Assembly (NCBI GenBank): GCA_022360655.1
Contig: JAKSCK010000223.1
Coordinates: 38,334-102,333, forward strand
Direction: 5' to 3'
Origin: Spirochaetales bacterium
Lineage (GTDB): Bacteria > Spirochaetota > Spirochaetia > DSM-2461
Length of the DNA stretch: 64,000 nucleotides
Each line of letters starts with the position of its first letter. Within the stretch, counting starts at the first letter, position 1. Made by a program: the position numbers and the translations under genes. This document shows positions 1 through 9,701 of this stretch, piece after piece. Under the pieces are notes generated by a model. The model searched no databases, was not told the origin of the DNA, and was given only the letters and a program-made list of their open reading frames with translations.

Positions 1-497
1 CAATTGTCATCAATAACAGTCTGGTAGGCCTGTTCAGCCTCTAGGATTTGCCCCACCTTTTCTAAACTATCTGCAAGATACAACAGCGATTGCTCTCTGT
101 AAGCTGGTTCTTCTAGCAAATTCACTTGGCGCTGGAAGGCTTCTATGGCCTGAGGCCAATGCTCTAATGCGTAATAGGATAAACCTTCCCAGTAGGCAAT
201 ACGCTGGTTCCATGCGGAATTGGGATAATCTCGTGTGAAATCAGATAACCGATCTGCACTTTTTTGAAAATCCGTATTTCGAAAAAGTGCCACAGCCTCC
301 ATATAGGCCGCTGTATCCGCTCGTGCATCATCTGGGAACTCACGCAACAATCGAGCTAACTGTGAGGCAGCTGTTGACCATAAACCATCGGTAAACGCTC
401 CCCTGCCACTGGAATAGAGCTGATCAGCGCTCTGAGAGGCAAGGGGAAACGATGCGAAAACGAAGAGAACAATAATGATGGAAGGAATCCGCGCCAT
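1..497 (-). CDS. Secreted TPR-type repeat protein (3' end outside window)
   Basis: The reading frame is open from ATG at 497 to the window edge, giving 165 residues of an unfinished protein. It begins with a hydrophobic signal-peptide-like segment (residues 1-22, ending near LASQSA). After it come helical repeats with TPR-like spacing, such as ALEHWPQAIEAFQRQ followed by LADSLEKVGQILEAEQAYQ. TPR proteins of this kind are usually periplasmic scaffolds (YbgF/BamD-like), but the partner is unknown. It starts 41 nt after the clpC stop on the same strand, so it may be co-transcribed. No Shine-Dalgarno is visible; a TATGCT hexamer lies exactly 6 nt before the ATG. The assignment as a repeat protein is fairly safe, the function is not. 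Confidence 0.7.
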   Translation of the reverse strand, partial: MARIPSIIIVLFVFASFPLASQSADQLYSSGRGAFTDGLWSTAASQLARLLREFPDDARADTAAYMEAVALFRNTDFQKSADRLSDFTRDYPNSAWNQRIAYWEGLSYYALEHWPQAIEAFQRQVNLLEEPAYREQSLLYLADSLEKVGQILEAEQAYQTVIDDN

Positions 498-538
498 GGA
501 TTCAGCATAGCATGAGATCCACATGAAGAACGAGCGTC

Positions 539-3118
539 TCAAACCCCTTCTGTCTTCCCTGTGGGGGTCACATCTGGAAGAGCAGGTATTTGATCCTCGT
601 CTTCAATTTTTGAATCCTCTGCCTCACCATTAGGTAGAGCAAGGACGCGTTTACGTGGTTTTCTCCTGAAACGAATCTTTCCATCTCTCAATTCAGCAAC
701 CACACCATCACCTGGAACAAAACGCCCTTGGAGAATGGCCACAGAAAGAGGATCTTCAATTTCTTTCTGGATGGTGCGCCTCAAGGGACGAGCACCATAG
801 AGAACGTCATACCCCTTCTCCATCAACAAATCCCGTGCCTTTTTATTCACATCAAGGGTGATTTGAAGATCAGAAAGTCGTTCCGAAACCTCTCCAAGCA
901 TGAGCTCCATGATGTCCATCACATGATTGTATTCCAGGCTATGGAACACCACAATTTCATCAACACGGTTTAAAAACTCAGGACGAAAAAGACGTTTTAA
1001 TTCATTAATAGCTGAAGATTTAATATCTTCATGAGCCATAGCATTGCCACCAGAGGAGAATCCAAAATTCCCCCGGTTCATTTCTCGAGCACCTGCATTG
1101 GAGGTCATAATCAATACTGTATTTCGGAAGGACACTTTATGCCCAAAACTATCCTGCAGTTCCCCTTCTTCTAAAACCTGAAGCAAAAGGTTGAACACAT
1201 CCGCATGGGCTTTTTCAATTTCATCTAATAGAACAACGGAATAAGGACGTTTTCGAATCTTTTCAGTGAGTAGCCCCCCTTCCTCATATCCCACATACCC
1301 CGGAGGTGCCCCCACCAAACGAGAGGCATTGTGTTTTTCCATGAAGTCCGACATGTCCACCCGAACAAGAGCCTCAGGATCACCAAAAAGGAATTCTGCC
1401 AGACTCTTTGCAAGGAGAGTCTTCCCTACTCCTGTAGGACCAAGAAAGATGAATGATCCCAAGGGGCGAGAAGGAGAATTGAGCCCTGTTCGAGAGCGCC
1501 GAATTGCCGCAGAAACAGCATTGATGGCTTCTTCCTGACCAATCACACTGTCATGCAATTCTTTCTCGATTTGAAGAAGTTTGTCCGATTCACTCTTTTC
1601 CAGCCGTACCATGGGAATTCCAGTTCCCTCGGAGACAATGGCTTGAATATCTTCCACCGAAATGACGTTTTTCTCTTCTTTTAAAGTGCGTTCCCATTCC
1701 GTTTTTAATTCATCAATTTTCAAGCGCATTTCACGCACTTTGTCTCGCACACGGGCTGCATTCTCATAGTCTTGGGAATTCACAAAAGAGATTTTCTCAT
1801 CCGTCAGCGCCCGAGTTTCGAATTCAAGCTCTCCAATGGCCTCAGGGCGGGTATTGCCCTTCATCCGTTTGTTTGAACCTGCCTCATCAATCAAGTCAAT
1901 GGCCTTATCCGGCAGCTGACGATCGGTCACATAACGTCCTGCAAGCTCAGCGGCAGCCCGGAGAGAATCTGAGGTGTAGGTTACATTGTGATGATCTTCA
2001 TATCGTTGTTTGATTCCTTGAAGAATCTCAAATGTTTCTTCAATACTGGGTTCTTCAATCAATACAGGCTGGAAGCGACGCTCTAATGCGGCATCCTTTT
2101 CAATGTGTTTCTTGAACTCATTCATTGTCGTTGCGCCGATGCATTGAAGTTCTCCACGGCTCAAGGCAGGTTTGAGCATGTTGGATGCATCAATGGCACC
2201 TTCGGCCCCACCCGCGCCAATGATGGTATGAAGCTCATCAATGAAGAGTATGATGTTTCCCGCCTTATCAATTTCCTTGATGACTTTCTTGAGACGTTCC
2301 TCAAACTCACCACGGTACTTTGTACCAGCCACCAAAGCCGCTAAATCCAAGCTCACAAGTCGTTTCCCTGAGAATAAATCTGGTGCAGTACCATCAATAA
2401 TCTCTTGGGCTAATCCCTCGACAACAGCGGTTTTTCCCACACCTGGTTCACCAATAAGCACAGGATTGTTCTTACTCCTCCGAGCAAGGATCCGCATCAC
2501 ACGAGCGATTTCTTTTTCTCGTCCCACCACCGGATCAAGTCGACCCTTGCGGGCCATTTCTGTGAGATCACGAGAAAACTCATCCAGCATCCCTGTGGCC
2601 ACTTTTCCGTCACTCTCATCCTCTTTCCGGGGGAAAACAGGTTTTTCTGGCTTTCGTGGAGGCATTTTGTCTCCCTCTTTTTCCCCATTGATTTCGTATA
2701 CAATGCCCCGAAGGATGTCGACGGTGACTTTATACAAAGACAAATATGAACGTGTAGCACTTCCTGCTTCTCCAACCGCAGCAAGAAGAAAATGTTCTGT
2801 TCCAATGTATTCATGACTCAGAGTTGTGGCCTCATTTGCCGCATTCTCAAGGAGCATCTTGACCCGATTAGACGGGGGAATATCCCCTATTTGAAAGGTG
2901 GCCTTACGATGAGGTAGTCCTTTTTCCAAATCACGAACCATTTCGCCCGTATTGATGCCAAGACGTTGAAGACATCGGTAGGCAATACCACCACGTTCTT
3001 TGAGAATCGCAAGGATGATGTGTTCACTCAGAAGCTTGTCCGCATGAAAACGTTTGGCTTCTTCCTTTGCTAAAACGGTGAGTATGCGCTGAGCACGCTG
3101 CGTCAGTCCCTTAATCAT
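539..3118 (-). CDS. clpC: ATP-dependent Clp protease ATP-binding subunit ClpC
   Basis: This is a class I AAA+ unfoldase of 859 residues that feeds substrates to ClpP and, in other bacteria, works with McsB-type adaptors. The N-terminal double Clp-N domain covers about residues 1-140. The first AAA domain has Walker A GEPGVGKTAV near residue 224. A UVR-like coiled segment (DYENAARVRDK) near residue 450 separates it from the second AAA domain with Walker A GPTGVGKTLL near residue 557. This UVR/M-region points to ClpC rather than ClpA or ClpB. I chose ATG 3118, which has an AGGAGTG Shine-Dalgarno 5 nt upstream. The C-terminus carries a charged tail. No CtsR or CIRCE operator was seen upstream. 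Confidence 0.95.
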   Translation of the reverse strand: MIKGLTQRAQRILTVLAKEEAKRFHADKLLSEHIILAILKERGGIAYRCLQRLGINTGEMVRDLEKGLPHRKATFQIGDIPPSNRVKMLLENAANEATTLSHEYIGTEHFLLAAVGEAGSATRSYLSLYKVTVDILRGIVYEINGEKEGDKMPPRKPEKPVFPRKEDESDGKVATGMLDEFSRDLTEMARKGRLDPVVGREKEIARVMRILARRSKNNPVLIGEPGVGKTAVVEGLAQEIIDGTAPDLFSGKRLVSLDLAALVAGTKYRGEFEERLKKVIKEIDKAGNIILFIDELHTIIGAGGAEGAIDASNMLKPALSRGELQCIGATTMNEFKKHIEKDAALERRFQPVLIEEPSIEETFEILQGIKQRYEDHHNVTYTSDSLRAAAELAGRYVTDRQLPDKAIDLIDEAGSNKRMKGNTRPEAIGELEFETRALTDEKISFVNSQDYENAARVRDKVREMRLKIDELKTEWERTLKEEKNVISVEDIQAIVSEGTGIPMVRLEKSESDKLLQIEKELHDSVIGQEEAINAVSAAIRRSRTGLNSPSRPLGSFIFLGPTGVGKTLLAKSLAEFLFGDPEALVRVDMSDFMEKHNASRLVGAPPGYVGYEEGGLLTEKIRKRPYSVVLLDEIEKAHADVFNLLLQVLEEGELQDSFGHKVSFRNTVLIMTSNAGAREMNRGNFGFSSGGNAMAHEDIKSSAINELKRLFRPEFLNRVDEIVVFHSLEYNHVMDIMELMLGEVSERLSDLQITLDVNKKARDLLMEKGYDVLYGARPLRRTIQKEIEDPLSVAILQGRFVPGDGVVAELRDGKIRFRRKPRKRVLALPNGEAEDSKIEDEDQIPALPDVTPTGKTEGV

Positions 3119-3236
3119 TCGGCACTCCTGCCCCATAAAGATACTCGATGTGTATGACAGAAACCATGAATCCAGGAAAATTTCCTGCGTGAGACACGGA
3201 TTTAGTCATCAAGCATTTCTGATTAAGAGATGAGAA

Positions 3237-4502
3237 TTAATGTCTCCGAAGTACATCAAGCGGTTTTAAACCCGCTGCACGAGAAGCGGGAAGAGCGCTG
3301 GCTGCCAGTGACAAAGCAAGAGTCAAAGTTCCAATGAGAGCCGTGGGCTTCCAACGAATATGGATGGGAATTGTTTGAAGATAATAGCCTTCATCAAGCA
3401 AACGAACCCCTTGTCCAGGAGTCAACCATCCTAGAACGACTTCTATTCCTGCAATGATTTCATTGACATAGAAGGAAACAAATAATCCCCCACTGATACC
3501 AATTGCAATTCCTACCAATGCCGCAAGGCCACCTGCAGCCACAAAGACCGATGTGATTTGGGCTGGAGAGGTGCCCATGCACTTGAGCATTCCCACCTCA
3601 CGACGACGTTCAATGGTGAGCATCATCAAAGAAGTGGTGGCATTGGCGACAGCAACGATGATGATGAGCCCCATAATCACCAACAGAATATTTCGCGTGC
3701 TGGAAAGATTGGCCAATGTTGACGAATTCAATTCTCGCCAATCGGAAAAAATCCAACGAGGGGGAAGCTCTTCGTTGATAGCATCAACCACAGATGGAGT
3801 GATTTGATTCAAATCTGAGTACTTCCCACTCACCACTGTAAAAGAACTTTCAGAGGAAAGGATTTTCCAGCCAGCCTCCAAGGAAATGAAGGCCCACGTT
3901 CGATCCAAATCTTGATAACCACTTGAAAAGATTCCTGAGACAGTAAAACGGGAAACACGAGGGATGTAGCGGTCATCTGCGAGTCTTCGGGCCGTCAACA
4001 CCCGAATTTCATCGCCAAGATTGGCTCCTAATCGACGAGCCGCTTCTCGACCAAGAAGAATGGATTTCTGGGAATCGAGATTCCATGAACCAGCATCAAA
4101 TTCGATGTACTGAGAAAAACTGGGATCACGTGAAGCCAAATTCGCTGGAACCGCTCTTAAGGAGAGTCCCTCACGAGATCCCTCACTCCGAGCCAAACCA
4201 AATCCTGTTCGTTCTGTCCAAGCATCACGGATTTCGGGACGATTCACCAGGGTTTGTTCCACATCCTGAGTTTGTTCTTGACTCAGAGAACTCCATGATT
4301 GTGCTTGAAAATGCATGGTGGACGTTTCTCGATACCGAGCCACGATGCCCTCAATCATGGCATCAGCAACATGATCCACTGTGACCAGGGGAATGAGAGA
4401 AAGTGCAATTCCCAAGGCCGCCCCCATCAAGGGATGCCCTGCACCATGCTCTTGTTTTTTTCCCCGGAACAATCGTCCGGCAATGAAGAAAGGACCTTTC
4501 AT
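3237..4502 (-). CDS. Lipoprotein-release ABC transporter permease, LolC/LolE family
   Basis: A 421-residue FtsX/MacB-type permease. A hydrophobic segment at about residues 23-43 is followed by a periplasmic domain of about 225 residues and three further membrane helices near 270-295, 319-345 and 385-407. This is the 4-TM LolC/E plan. Such proteins pull lipoproteins out of the inner membrane using LolD energy. The ATG overlaps the stop of the ATPase gene by 4 nt (ATGA), and a second permease lies upstream, giving a permease-ATPase-permease operon. Which permease is C-like and which E-like cannot be settled by eye. The conserved cytoplasmic coupling stretch (RRREVGMLKCMGTS) is clear. Confidence 0.85.
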   Translation of the reverse strand: MKGPFFIAGRLFRGKKQEHGAGHPLMGAALGIALSLIPLVTVDHVADAMIEGIVARYRETSTMHFQAQSWSSLSQEQTQDVEQTLVNRPEIRDAWTERTGFGLARSEGSREGLSLRAVPANLASRDPSFSQYIEFDAGSWNLDSQKSILLGREAARRLGANLGDEIRVLTARRLADDRYIPRVSRFTVSGIFSSGYQDLDRTWAFISLEAGWKILSSESSFTVVSGKYSDLNQITPSVVDAINEELPPRWIFSDWRELNSSTLANLSSTRNILLVIMGLIIIVAVANATTSLMMLTIERRREVGMLKCMGTSPAQITSVFVAAGGLAALVGIAIGISGGLFVSFYVNEIIAGIEVVLGWLTPGQGVRLLDEGYYLQTIPIHIRWKPTALIGTLTLALSLAASALPASRAAGLKPLDVLRRH

Positions 4503-5179
4503 GCCTCTACCAAATGCCCCTCTCGCAGAGCCAATGACCGCGAAGCTCGTTGTGCAAGATCCGGAGCATGGGTGACTAAAACCAGAGTTTTTCCGGTATC
4601 TGCCGTGAGTTGAAAGAGCAAATCCGCAACCAAGTCCTTGTGCCCTTCATCAAGATTTCCCGTGGGTTCATCAGCAAGAATCAAATCCGGATCATTCACA
4701 AGAGCACGGGCCAGTGCCGTCCTTTGCCGCTCCCCACCAGAGAGCTGTGCAGGATAATGCGAGGCCCTTTCAGCCACATGGACGCGTTCTAATGCTTCAA
4801 GAGCAGAGGATGCAGCCTCTTTTTTTCCTTTTCCAGCCATCACCATGGGAAGCATAACGTTTTCTAAGGCTGTAAAATCTTTTAAAAGATGATGAAATTG
4901 AAACACAAAGCCCACAACAGAGCGACGATAATGGGTCAGCTCACGCTCGCTTAAGGAGTCGACAGAATATCCTTGACAAAGAATGCGTCCATGATCCACA
5001 CGGTCCAATCCCCCCAGCACATTCAAAAGGGTACTTTTTCCACATCCTGAAGCCCCTGTGATGGCAACACTTTCCCCGGGAAAGGCCTGAAGAGTCACAT
5101 TCCGTAAAACGGAAAGCTCATCAGAACCAGAGCGAAAGGATTTGCAGACATCATCCATAACAAAAACCGGTTCATTCAC
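4499..5179 (-). CDS. lolD: Lipoprotein-release ABC transporter ATP-binding protein LolD
   Basis: A 226-residue ABC ATPase of the MacB/LolD subfamily. Walker [10 protein letters not shown] is at residues 42-50, the Q-loop glutamine near 94, the signature [15 protein letters not shown] at 146-160 and Walker B LILADEPT at 167-173. It is flanked and overlapped by the two permeases (4 and 8 nt), so the three proteins are almost certainly one complex at the inner membrane. I chose GTG 5179 because AGAGGTG lies 7 nt upstream and the family's usual N-terminus follows; a longer frame to 5260 would run far into the upstream permease. Confidence 0.9.
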   Translation of the reverse strand: MNEPVFVMDDVCKSFRSGSDELSVLRNVTLQAFPGESVAITGASGCGKSTLLNVLGGLDRVDHGRILCQGYSVDSLSERELTHYRRSVVGFVFQFHHLLKDFTALENVMLPMVMAGKGKKEAASSALEALERVHVAERASHYPAQLSGGERQRTALARALVNDPDLILADEPTGNLDEGHKDLVADLLFQLTADTGKTLVLVTHAPDLAQRASRSLALREGHLVEA

Positions 5180-6410
5180 TGCGCAACACCTCTGCAGGAC
5201 GGGATCGAGCGGCAAGAGATGCCGCCCGCACCGCTGCAATTGAAGAAAGAATAACGGCAATGGAAAAAATCACCACCACATCACCAACCATCACCTCTGA
5301 ACTTCGAAAAAAGCCATCTGTAGGATGATAAATTCTGTCCTGTCCCATGAGTCCTTCGATGGAATTTCGAAGACGCCCCAAGACATCCACAATCCAATCC
5401 ATATGCTCTCCTATGAGCACACCAAAAAGACTGCCTAGGGCGGCACCACTTCCTCCAATCACCAATCCATGGCGAAGAAAGAGCCGATGCACATCTCTGG
5501 GACTCGCCCCAAAGGCTTTGAGTAAAGACAAATCCTCTGCACGCTCCTTTGCCATGCGTCGCAGAGAATGATCAATATTGACGGCGACCACCACAAAAAT
5601 GAGAGCCAGTAGGAGCATCATCATGACTTTTTCCGTTCGCAGGGCACCAAAAAACGAACGGTTATCTATTTTCCACGTGGAAAACGATGTGTCGGGAAGC
5701 TCTTCATGTAAGTCTTGTGCCAATCGATCCACCCGTTCAGGGTTCTGAAGTTTCACCGCAAGGGAAGATGGGGCTTCTCCAAAGAATCCTTCCAGTGTGT
5801 CTAAAGAAACAAAGGCCATGGTGGCATCATACTGGTTGTATCCACAGCTAAAGATTCCAGCCACTACCAGCTCCACTTCAGACGGAGAATATCCACTCCC
5901 TCCAAGATCAAGAGCGGTGATGGTATCCCCCGCAAAGACACCAAGGTTGCGGGCAAGGTAGGTCCCGAGAACCACCCGATTCCCAGAAAGTTGAAAATTC
6001 CCATCCAGCATTCTCAGGTAGGGTTTCATCCCTTCATCTTGTCGCAGGATATCCTCAGGCAAACCACGAACCAAAGCCCCTGCCGGGCGAGGACGATCGC
6101 CAGAAAGCATAGTTTGACCTTCTCGGAAGGGAAACGTGGTGAGTACATCTGGATGAGTCTCAAAAAAATCGTTCCATTCCGTTGGCAGTCCATCCTCACC
6201 TGGATACAAGCGCATATGATAAGACCCCATTTCCATAATGCTGCGGATGTAATTCTGCTGCAGCCCATTCATCACGGCTAATATGGTATTCAGGGTGGCC
6301 ACTCCAGCACCAATCAAAATCACAGCAAAAAGGAAAACAAGTCTCCCACGCCCCCCTCGGCGTCCAGTCAAAAACCGGTTGGAGACCCATGGAACCCATA
6401 GATTTTTCAT
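5172..6410 (-). CDS. Lipoprotein-release ABC transporter permease, LolC/LolE family (second)
   Basis: A 412-residue FtsX-domain permease with one N-terminal helix (about residues 24-46), a large periplasmic domain and three C-terminal helices. The coupling segment ERAEDLSLLKAFGASP resembles that of its partner gene. Sequence similarity to the other permease is evident mainly in the C-terminal half. It forms a heteromeric exporter with LolD. The ATG overlaps the upstream secreted-protein gene by 4 nt. Because a gene for a secreted protein precedes it, that protein may work with the exporter, but this is inference only. Confidence 0.85.
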   Translation of the reverse strand: MKNLWVPWVSNRFLTGRRGGRGRLVFLFAVILIGAGVATLNTILAVMNGLQQNYIRSIMEMGSYHMRLYPGEDGLPTEWNDFFETHPDVLTTFPFREGQTMLSGDRPRPAGALVRGLPEDILRQDEGMKPYLRMLDGNFQLSGNRVVLGTYLARNLGVFAGDTITALDLGGSGYSPSEVELVVAGIFSCGYNQYDATMAFVSLDTLEGFFGEAPSSLAVKLQNPERVDRLAQDLHEELPDTSFSTWKIDNRSFFGALRTEKVMMMLLLALIFVVVAVNIDHSLRRMAKERAEDLSLLKAFGASPRDVHRLFLRHGLVIGGSGAALGSLFGVLIGEHMDWIVDVLGRLRNSIEGLMGQDRIYHPTDGFFRSSEVMVGDVVVIFSIAVILSSIAAVRAASLAARSRPAEVLRSE

Positions 6411-7339
6411 CCATTCTCCCGAATGCGAACAACTTGGCCATCACGCAAGAACTCTTCCCGAATGCGTTGGCCACCTTCTCTTAGAATTCGCACAACTGGT
6501 TTCCCATCCCGATAAAGAGTTTCCAGTGACTTGTCCGGACTTTCCCAAAGAGTGATGCTTTCGAGTCGTCCATCGATACGACGGGATTCACGAACAAGAC
6601 GTTCATCTTCCCATTCCATCTCCCGAACAAGTTCTCGACCTTGCCCCTGTTCCCTCACACGAATGAGACGGTCGCCATCCCAGGTGTACCTTCGGACAAG
6701 ACGAGGTAATCCTGTATGGATATGGCGCTCTTCTATTAAACGTCCAGAATCATCATAAAAAGAAAGGGTTTCCCGTTCCCCTTCCGTCTTCTGCTGAAAT
6801 TGCAAAACACCGTTTTCATCACGAGACCATAGGGTAGAAGAACGTTCATTCCCATCGGCAATAACCGTTCGGGAAATGCTCCGCCCTCCCTTATCGTAGT
6901 CTGTGAGAACCCAATCTCCATCACTTCCGGTGCTTGTTCTCCCGGCTGTTCCATCAACCGTTTGGTTCTGAGTGCTCACCACTTCTAGACGATCACCCAC
7001 ATCAATGTATGTGGCCCGGGGATTCCCCTCTTCATCATAGGCATAGCTCACCTGAGAAAGGAGAGTACCATCATCAGAGAACTCTTTGCGTGAAACAAGT
7101 TGTCCATCACGACGGGCTAAAATGGTGGTGCGATGCAAGACCCCGTCCTCATAAAGACGACGGGTCTCTTCATCCCCATTTCGCTCAATCGAAAGAATCC
7201 ATCCCGTCGGGAAGGCTTCCTCTCGCTGAAGCAAGGTGAAGGGCATTCCAGATTCAGAAGAGGTATACCATTCCTGGGCCCCTAAAGGAGCCAGAAACAG
7301 AAGGAAGGTGGCCAAATAGGCGGAACCGTGTCGTCCCAT
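6407..7339 (-). CDS. Secreted beta-repeat protein of unknown function
   Basis: A 310-residue protein with a signal peptide (hydrophobic residues to about 21, ending LGAQEW). The mature part is full of short strand-turn motifs such as YDEEGNPRATY, YDDSGRLIEER and TWDGDRLIRV, the pattern of YD/MORN-type antiparallel beta repeats. No enzyme motif is visible. The ATG at 7339 sits in a TGATG junction with the ftsY stop, and the 3' end overlaps the first Lol permease. Its place between ftsY and lolCDE suggests a role in envelope assembly, perhaps as a periplasmic or outer-membrane protein. I do not recognise a named family. Confidence 0.75.
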   Translation of the reverse strand: MGRHGSAYLATFLLFLAPLGAQEWYTSSESGMPFTLLQREEAFPTGWILSIERNGDEETRRLYEDGVLHRTTILARRDGQLVSRKEFSDDGTLLSQVSYAYDEEGNPRATYIDVGDRLEVVSTQNQTVDGTAGRTSTGSDGDWVLTDYDKGGRSISRTVIADGNERSSTLWSRDENGVLQFQQKTEGERETLSFYDDSGRLIEERHIHTGLPRLVRRYTWDGDRLIRVREQGQGRELVREMEWEDERLVRESRRIDGRLESITLWESPDKSLETLYRDGKPVVRILREGGQRIREEFLRDGQVVRIRENG

Positions 7340-8244
7340 CACTCGCTGGCCAGCAACTCGTTGAGATAGGTTTCTGCATCAAAGGGAATCAAATCATCCA
7401 TTCCTTCCCCCCGGCCCAAAAATGCAAAGGGCAAACCCAATTTTCGGCTGATTGCCGCCACAAGTCCACCCTTGGCAGACGAGTCATACTTCGTCATCAC
7501 CAGAGCATCCACTCCCACCGCTTCATGGAAGATTTCAGCCTGACGCATACCATTCTGACCGGTGGTGGCATCAATCACCAGTATTTTTTTATACACTCCA
7601 TCCGAACCCAGTCGTTCAGAAGCAATGCGATGGATTTTTTCCAATTCGCGAATCAGATTACCCCGGTTGTGCATCCGACCCGCCGTATCAGCAAGAATCA
7701 ATCCTTCCCCCTGGCTTTTGGCAGAGGTGATGGCATCATAAATCACAGCCGCGGGATCAGAGCCATGCTCCTGTTTCACCACGCGGGCTCCCACTCGCTC
7801 TCCATGAATGGACAATTGCTCAATGGCCGCAGCACGAAAGGTATCTCCCGCTGCAAGAACCACCCCACCCGGGATTTGCTTTTTCCACCGATGAGCCAAT
7901 TTGGCAATGGTGGTGGTTTTACCCACACCATTCACCCCAAGAACAAGGTAAAGATGGAGTCCTCCATGAGAAGGATCCAGTTGGGCAGGAACAAGAGATT
8001 CACCCAGAATCTCTTTCAGAGAAGAAATGGCATCTTCACGGTCTGAGATTTTTCGTGAACGGAGCTCATCCACAAGTTCAACGGCGGCTGCTGCGCCAAA
8101 ATCAGCCTCTACAAGAAGATCTTCTAATTCTTCGAAGAATTCTTCATTGGCGCCTGTGCGCCCAAAGAGGTCCTTGATCCGACGTCCGATGCTTTTGGAA
8201 GCTCCCGCCTTAGGCTGAGAGCTCTTCTTCTTGAATCCGAACAT
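7339..8244 (-). CDS. ftsY: Signal recognition particle receptor FtsY
   Basis: A 301-residue SRP GTPase that docks ribosome-nascent-chain-SRP complexes at the membrane. The N-terminal A domain is very short and basic (MFGFKKKSS), followed by the helical N domain (about 20-90). The G domain has G1 GVNGVGKT at 103-110, the insertion DTFRAAAIEQL near 134, G3 DTAGR at 186-190 and G4 TKYD at 251-254. The C-terminal closing sequence LGLPFAFLGRGEGMDDLIPF is typical. The lack of the long acidic region of the E. coli protein is normal for many phyla. Confidence 0.96.
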   Translation of the reverse strand: MFGFKKKSSQPKAGASKSIGRRIKDLFGRTGANEEFFEELEDLLVEADFGAAAAVELVDELRSRKISDREDAISSLKEILGESLVPAQLDPSHGGLHLYLVLGVNGVGKTTTIAKLAHRWKKQIPGGVVLAAGDTFRAAAIEQLSIHGERVGARVVKQEHGSDPAAVIYDAITSAKSQGEGLILADTAGRMHNRGNLIRELEKIHRIASERLGSDGVYKKILVIDATTGQNGMRQAEIFHEAVGVDALVMTKYDSSAKGGLVAAISRKLGLPFAFLGRGEGMDDLIPFDAETYLNELLASE

Positions 8245-8303
8245 GTCGGAGCTATCCTAGGCCAAGCGCCAGGATTCGTGAACCCCTCAGAAGAAAGCTG
8301 TTG

Positions 8304-9701
8304 TTAATCCGCCAGTTCTTCTGCTGCTTTCAGGTAACGATGAAGCTTAAAAAAGACATTGGTGAGTAAGCCTGCATTGATGGCAATGCTTCCCCACATC
8401 GCCCCATAGGTGATGTTGTAGGCTCGGTAGGAATACTGAAAGGCCTCTGTTGTTGTGCTATTTCTATTCATAGCCGCATAATTCTGAGAAATCCCAAAGA
8501 GTGCCATTGTGGGAGCAAGAGAAGCCGCAAACCATGCTATAGAATTATGCAATTTTCGGCGTGATTGTTCCCAGGCTGCCATAGGATCAGGCTCAGCAAG
8601 CTCTAATGAAATCGTCAAACGCTCTGTTTCTGGAAGCAAGGGTAGAGTTCGAAGGCGATACCCCTCCAATTCCAGTGCCAAGGGCACTGGTCGTTCTGGA
8701 AGAGGAACCATCAACGGTGTTTCCCCCAGCCACACTGACCCCAGACGCAGAGTTGCGCCGGGGGGAACAGTATTGACGAGCACCGTTGAAATATTGGTTG
8801 GCACCAACTCTGGTGTAATGGTTTGTATTTGTTCAGGAGCAAGATCCACATCCTCAGTCCAAGGAAGATAACCTTGAGCGGTGACTTCTAAACGGAGAGT
8901 TCCTGGGATTTGCTGTTTAGACTCCCAATAGCCCACTCCAACAGCCTTTCCATCCACCGCAATCAGCGCTTCATCCACAGGGCTTTGAATACGTAAACCG
9001 CTCCACTGCCTTCCCAGAAGCAATCCTCGCAATGAAAGAGAGGCTTCCTCCACGGCCAGAGGTAAATCATCAGGCAATGTGGTTCCTGACCATATTTCCT
9101 TCTTTGTTCCCTCCTGCCAAAGCTGGATTTCAATCTGGAAATACTGATCAATCTGATGCATATGAATCGTTAACAATCCCACAAGTGTCTGATTTTTTCG
9201 TTCATCATCAAAAGCAGAGGTGGGAGATAAATCTTTGACGGGGACCATTTCAATGGGCAATTTCTCAGGGAACGCCATTTGATTCAAGGTAAGATTTTGC
9301 CAATTGAGAAGTACCATCGCTGCTTTTTGAATGGCCTTGGTTTTTTCTTCATAGGCCCCATTTCGGGGAGCTAACTCAAATAAGAGCTCATCACGCTGCT
9401 GATGCAGTTGACCTAAGGCCATGAGAGCTTTTCGTTCTCCATCCTCTTGATACCGACGAAACAGCGAAAGTAATTCATGGGCTCCCAGCTCATGAATTTC
9501 CACATCTTTCAAATCATCAAGAAGAAGGCGAATGAACCCTTGTGTGGCTGTCGTGATATTTTCGTCCGCGGCGTCATCATAGATGGCGGCCATTCCAATG
9601 CGCCATTGGGCATCATCAACAAGACCTGTGGGAGAATCCGCAGCAAACAGCAGGCTCCCAACAAAAACCAGCAGGCAAATAACCAGGAGCGGTCTATTCA
9701 T
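8304..9701 (-). CDS. PEGA-domain envelope protein
   Basis: A 465-residue protein with an N-terminal signal sequence (residues 1-22, ending LLFAADS). A mixed region of about 200 residues is followed by two PEGA-like beta modules: one around 230-285 (IAVDGKAVGVGYWESKQQIPG), the other around 295-355 (VNTVPPGATLRLGSVWLGET). Two hydrophobic segments near 385-405 and 430-450 anchor the C-terminus. PEGA domains are extracytoplasmic beta modules common in spirochaete surface proteins. Two starts are possible (GTG 9707, ATG 9701); I used ATG. The 5' end overlaps the CheY-like gene by 8 nt, so translation is probably coupled. Confidence 0.75.
   Translation of the reverse strand: MNRPLLVICLLVFVGSLLFAADSPTGLVDDAQWRIGMAAIYDDAADENITTATQGFIRLLLDDLKDVEIHELGAHELLSLFRRYQEDGERKALMALGQLHQQRDELLFELAPRNGAYEEKTKAIQKAAMVLLNWQNLTLNQMAFPEKLPIEMVPVKDLSPTSAFDDERKNQTLVGLLTIHMHQIDQYFQIEIQLWQEGTKKEIWSGTTLPDDLPLAVEEASLSLRGLLLGRQWSGLRIQSPVDEALIAVDGKAVGVGYWESKQQIPGTLRLEVTAQGYLPWTEDVDLAPEQIQTITPELVPTNISTVLVNTVPPGATLRLGSVWLGETPLMVPLPERPVPLALELEGYRLRTLPLLPETERLTISLELAEPDPMAAWEQSRRKLHNSIAWFAASLAPTMALFGISQNYAAMNRNSTTTEAFQYSYRAYNITYGAMWGSIAINAGLLTNVFFKLHRYLKAAEELAD

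Noticed and set aside
2241..2816. Plus-strand ORF of 191 codons
   Set aside because: Antisense shadow of clpC, Ser/Arg/Pro-rich composition typical of such shadows.
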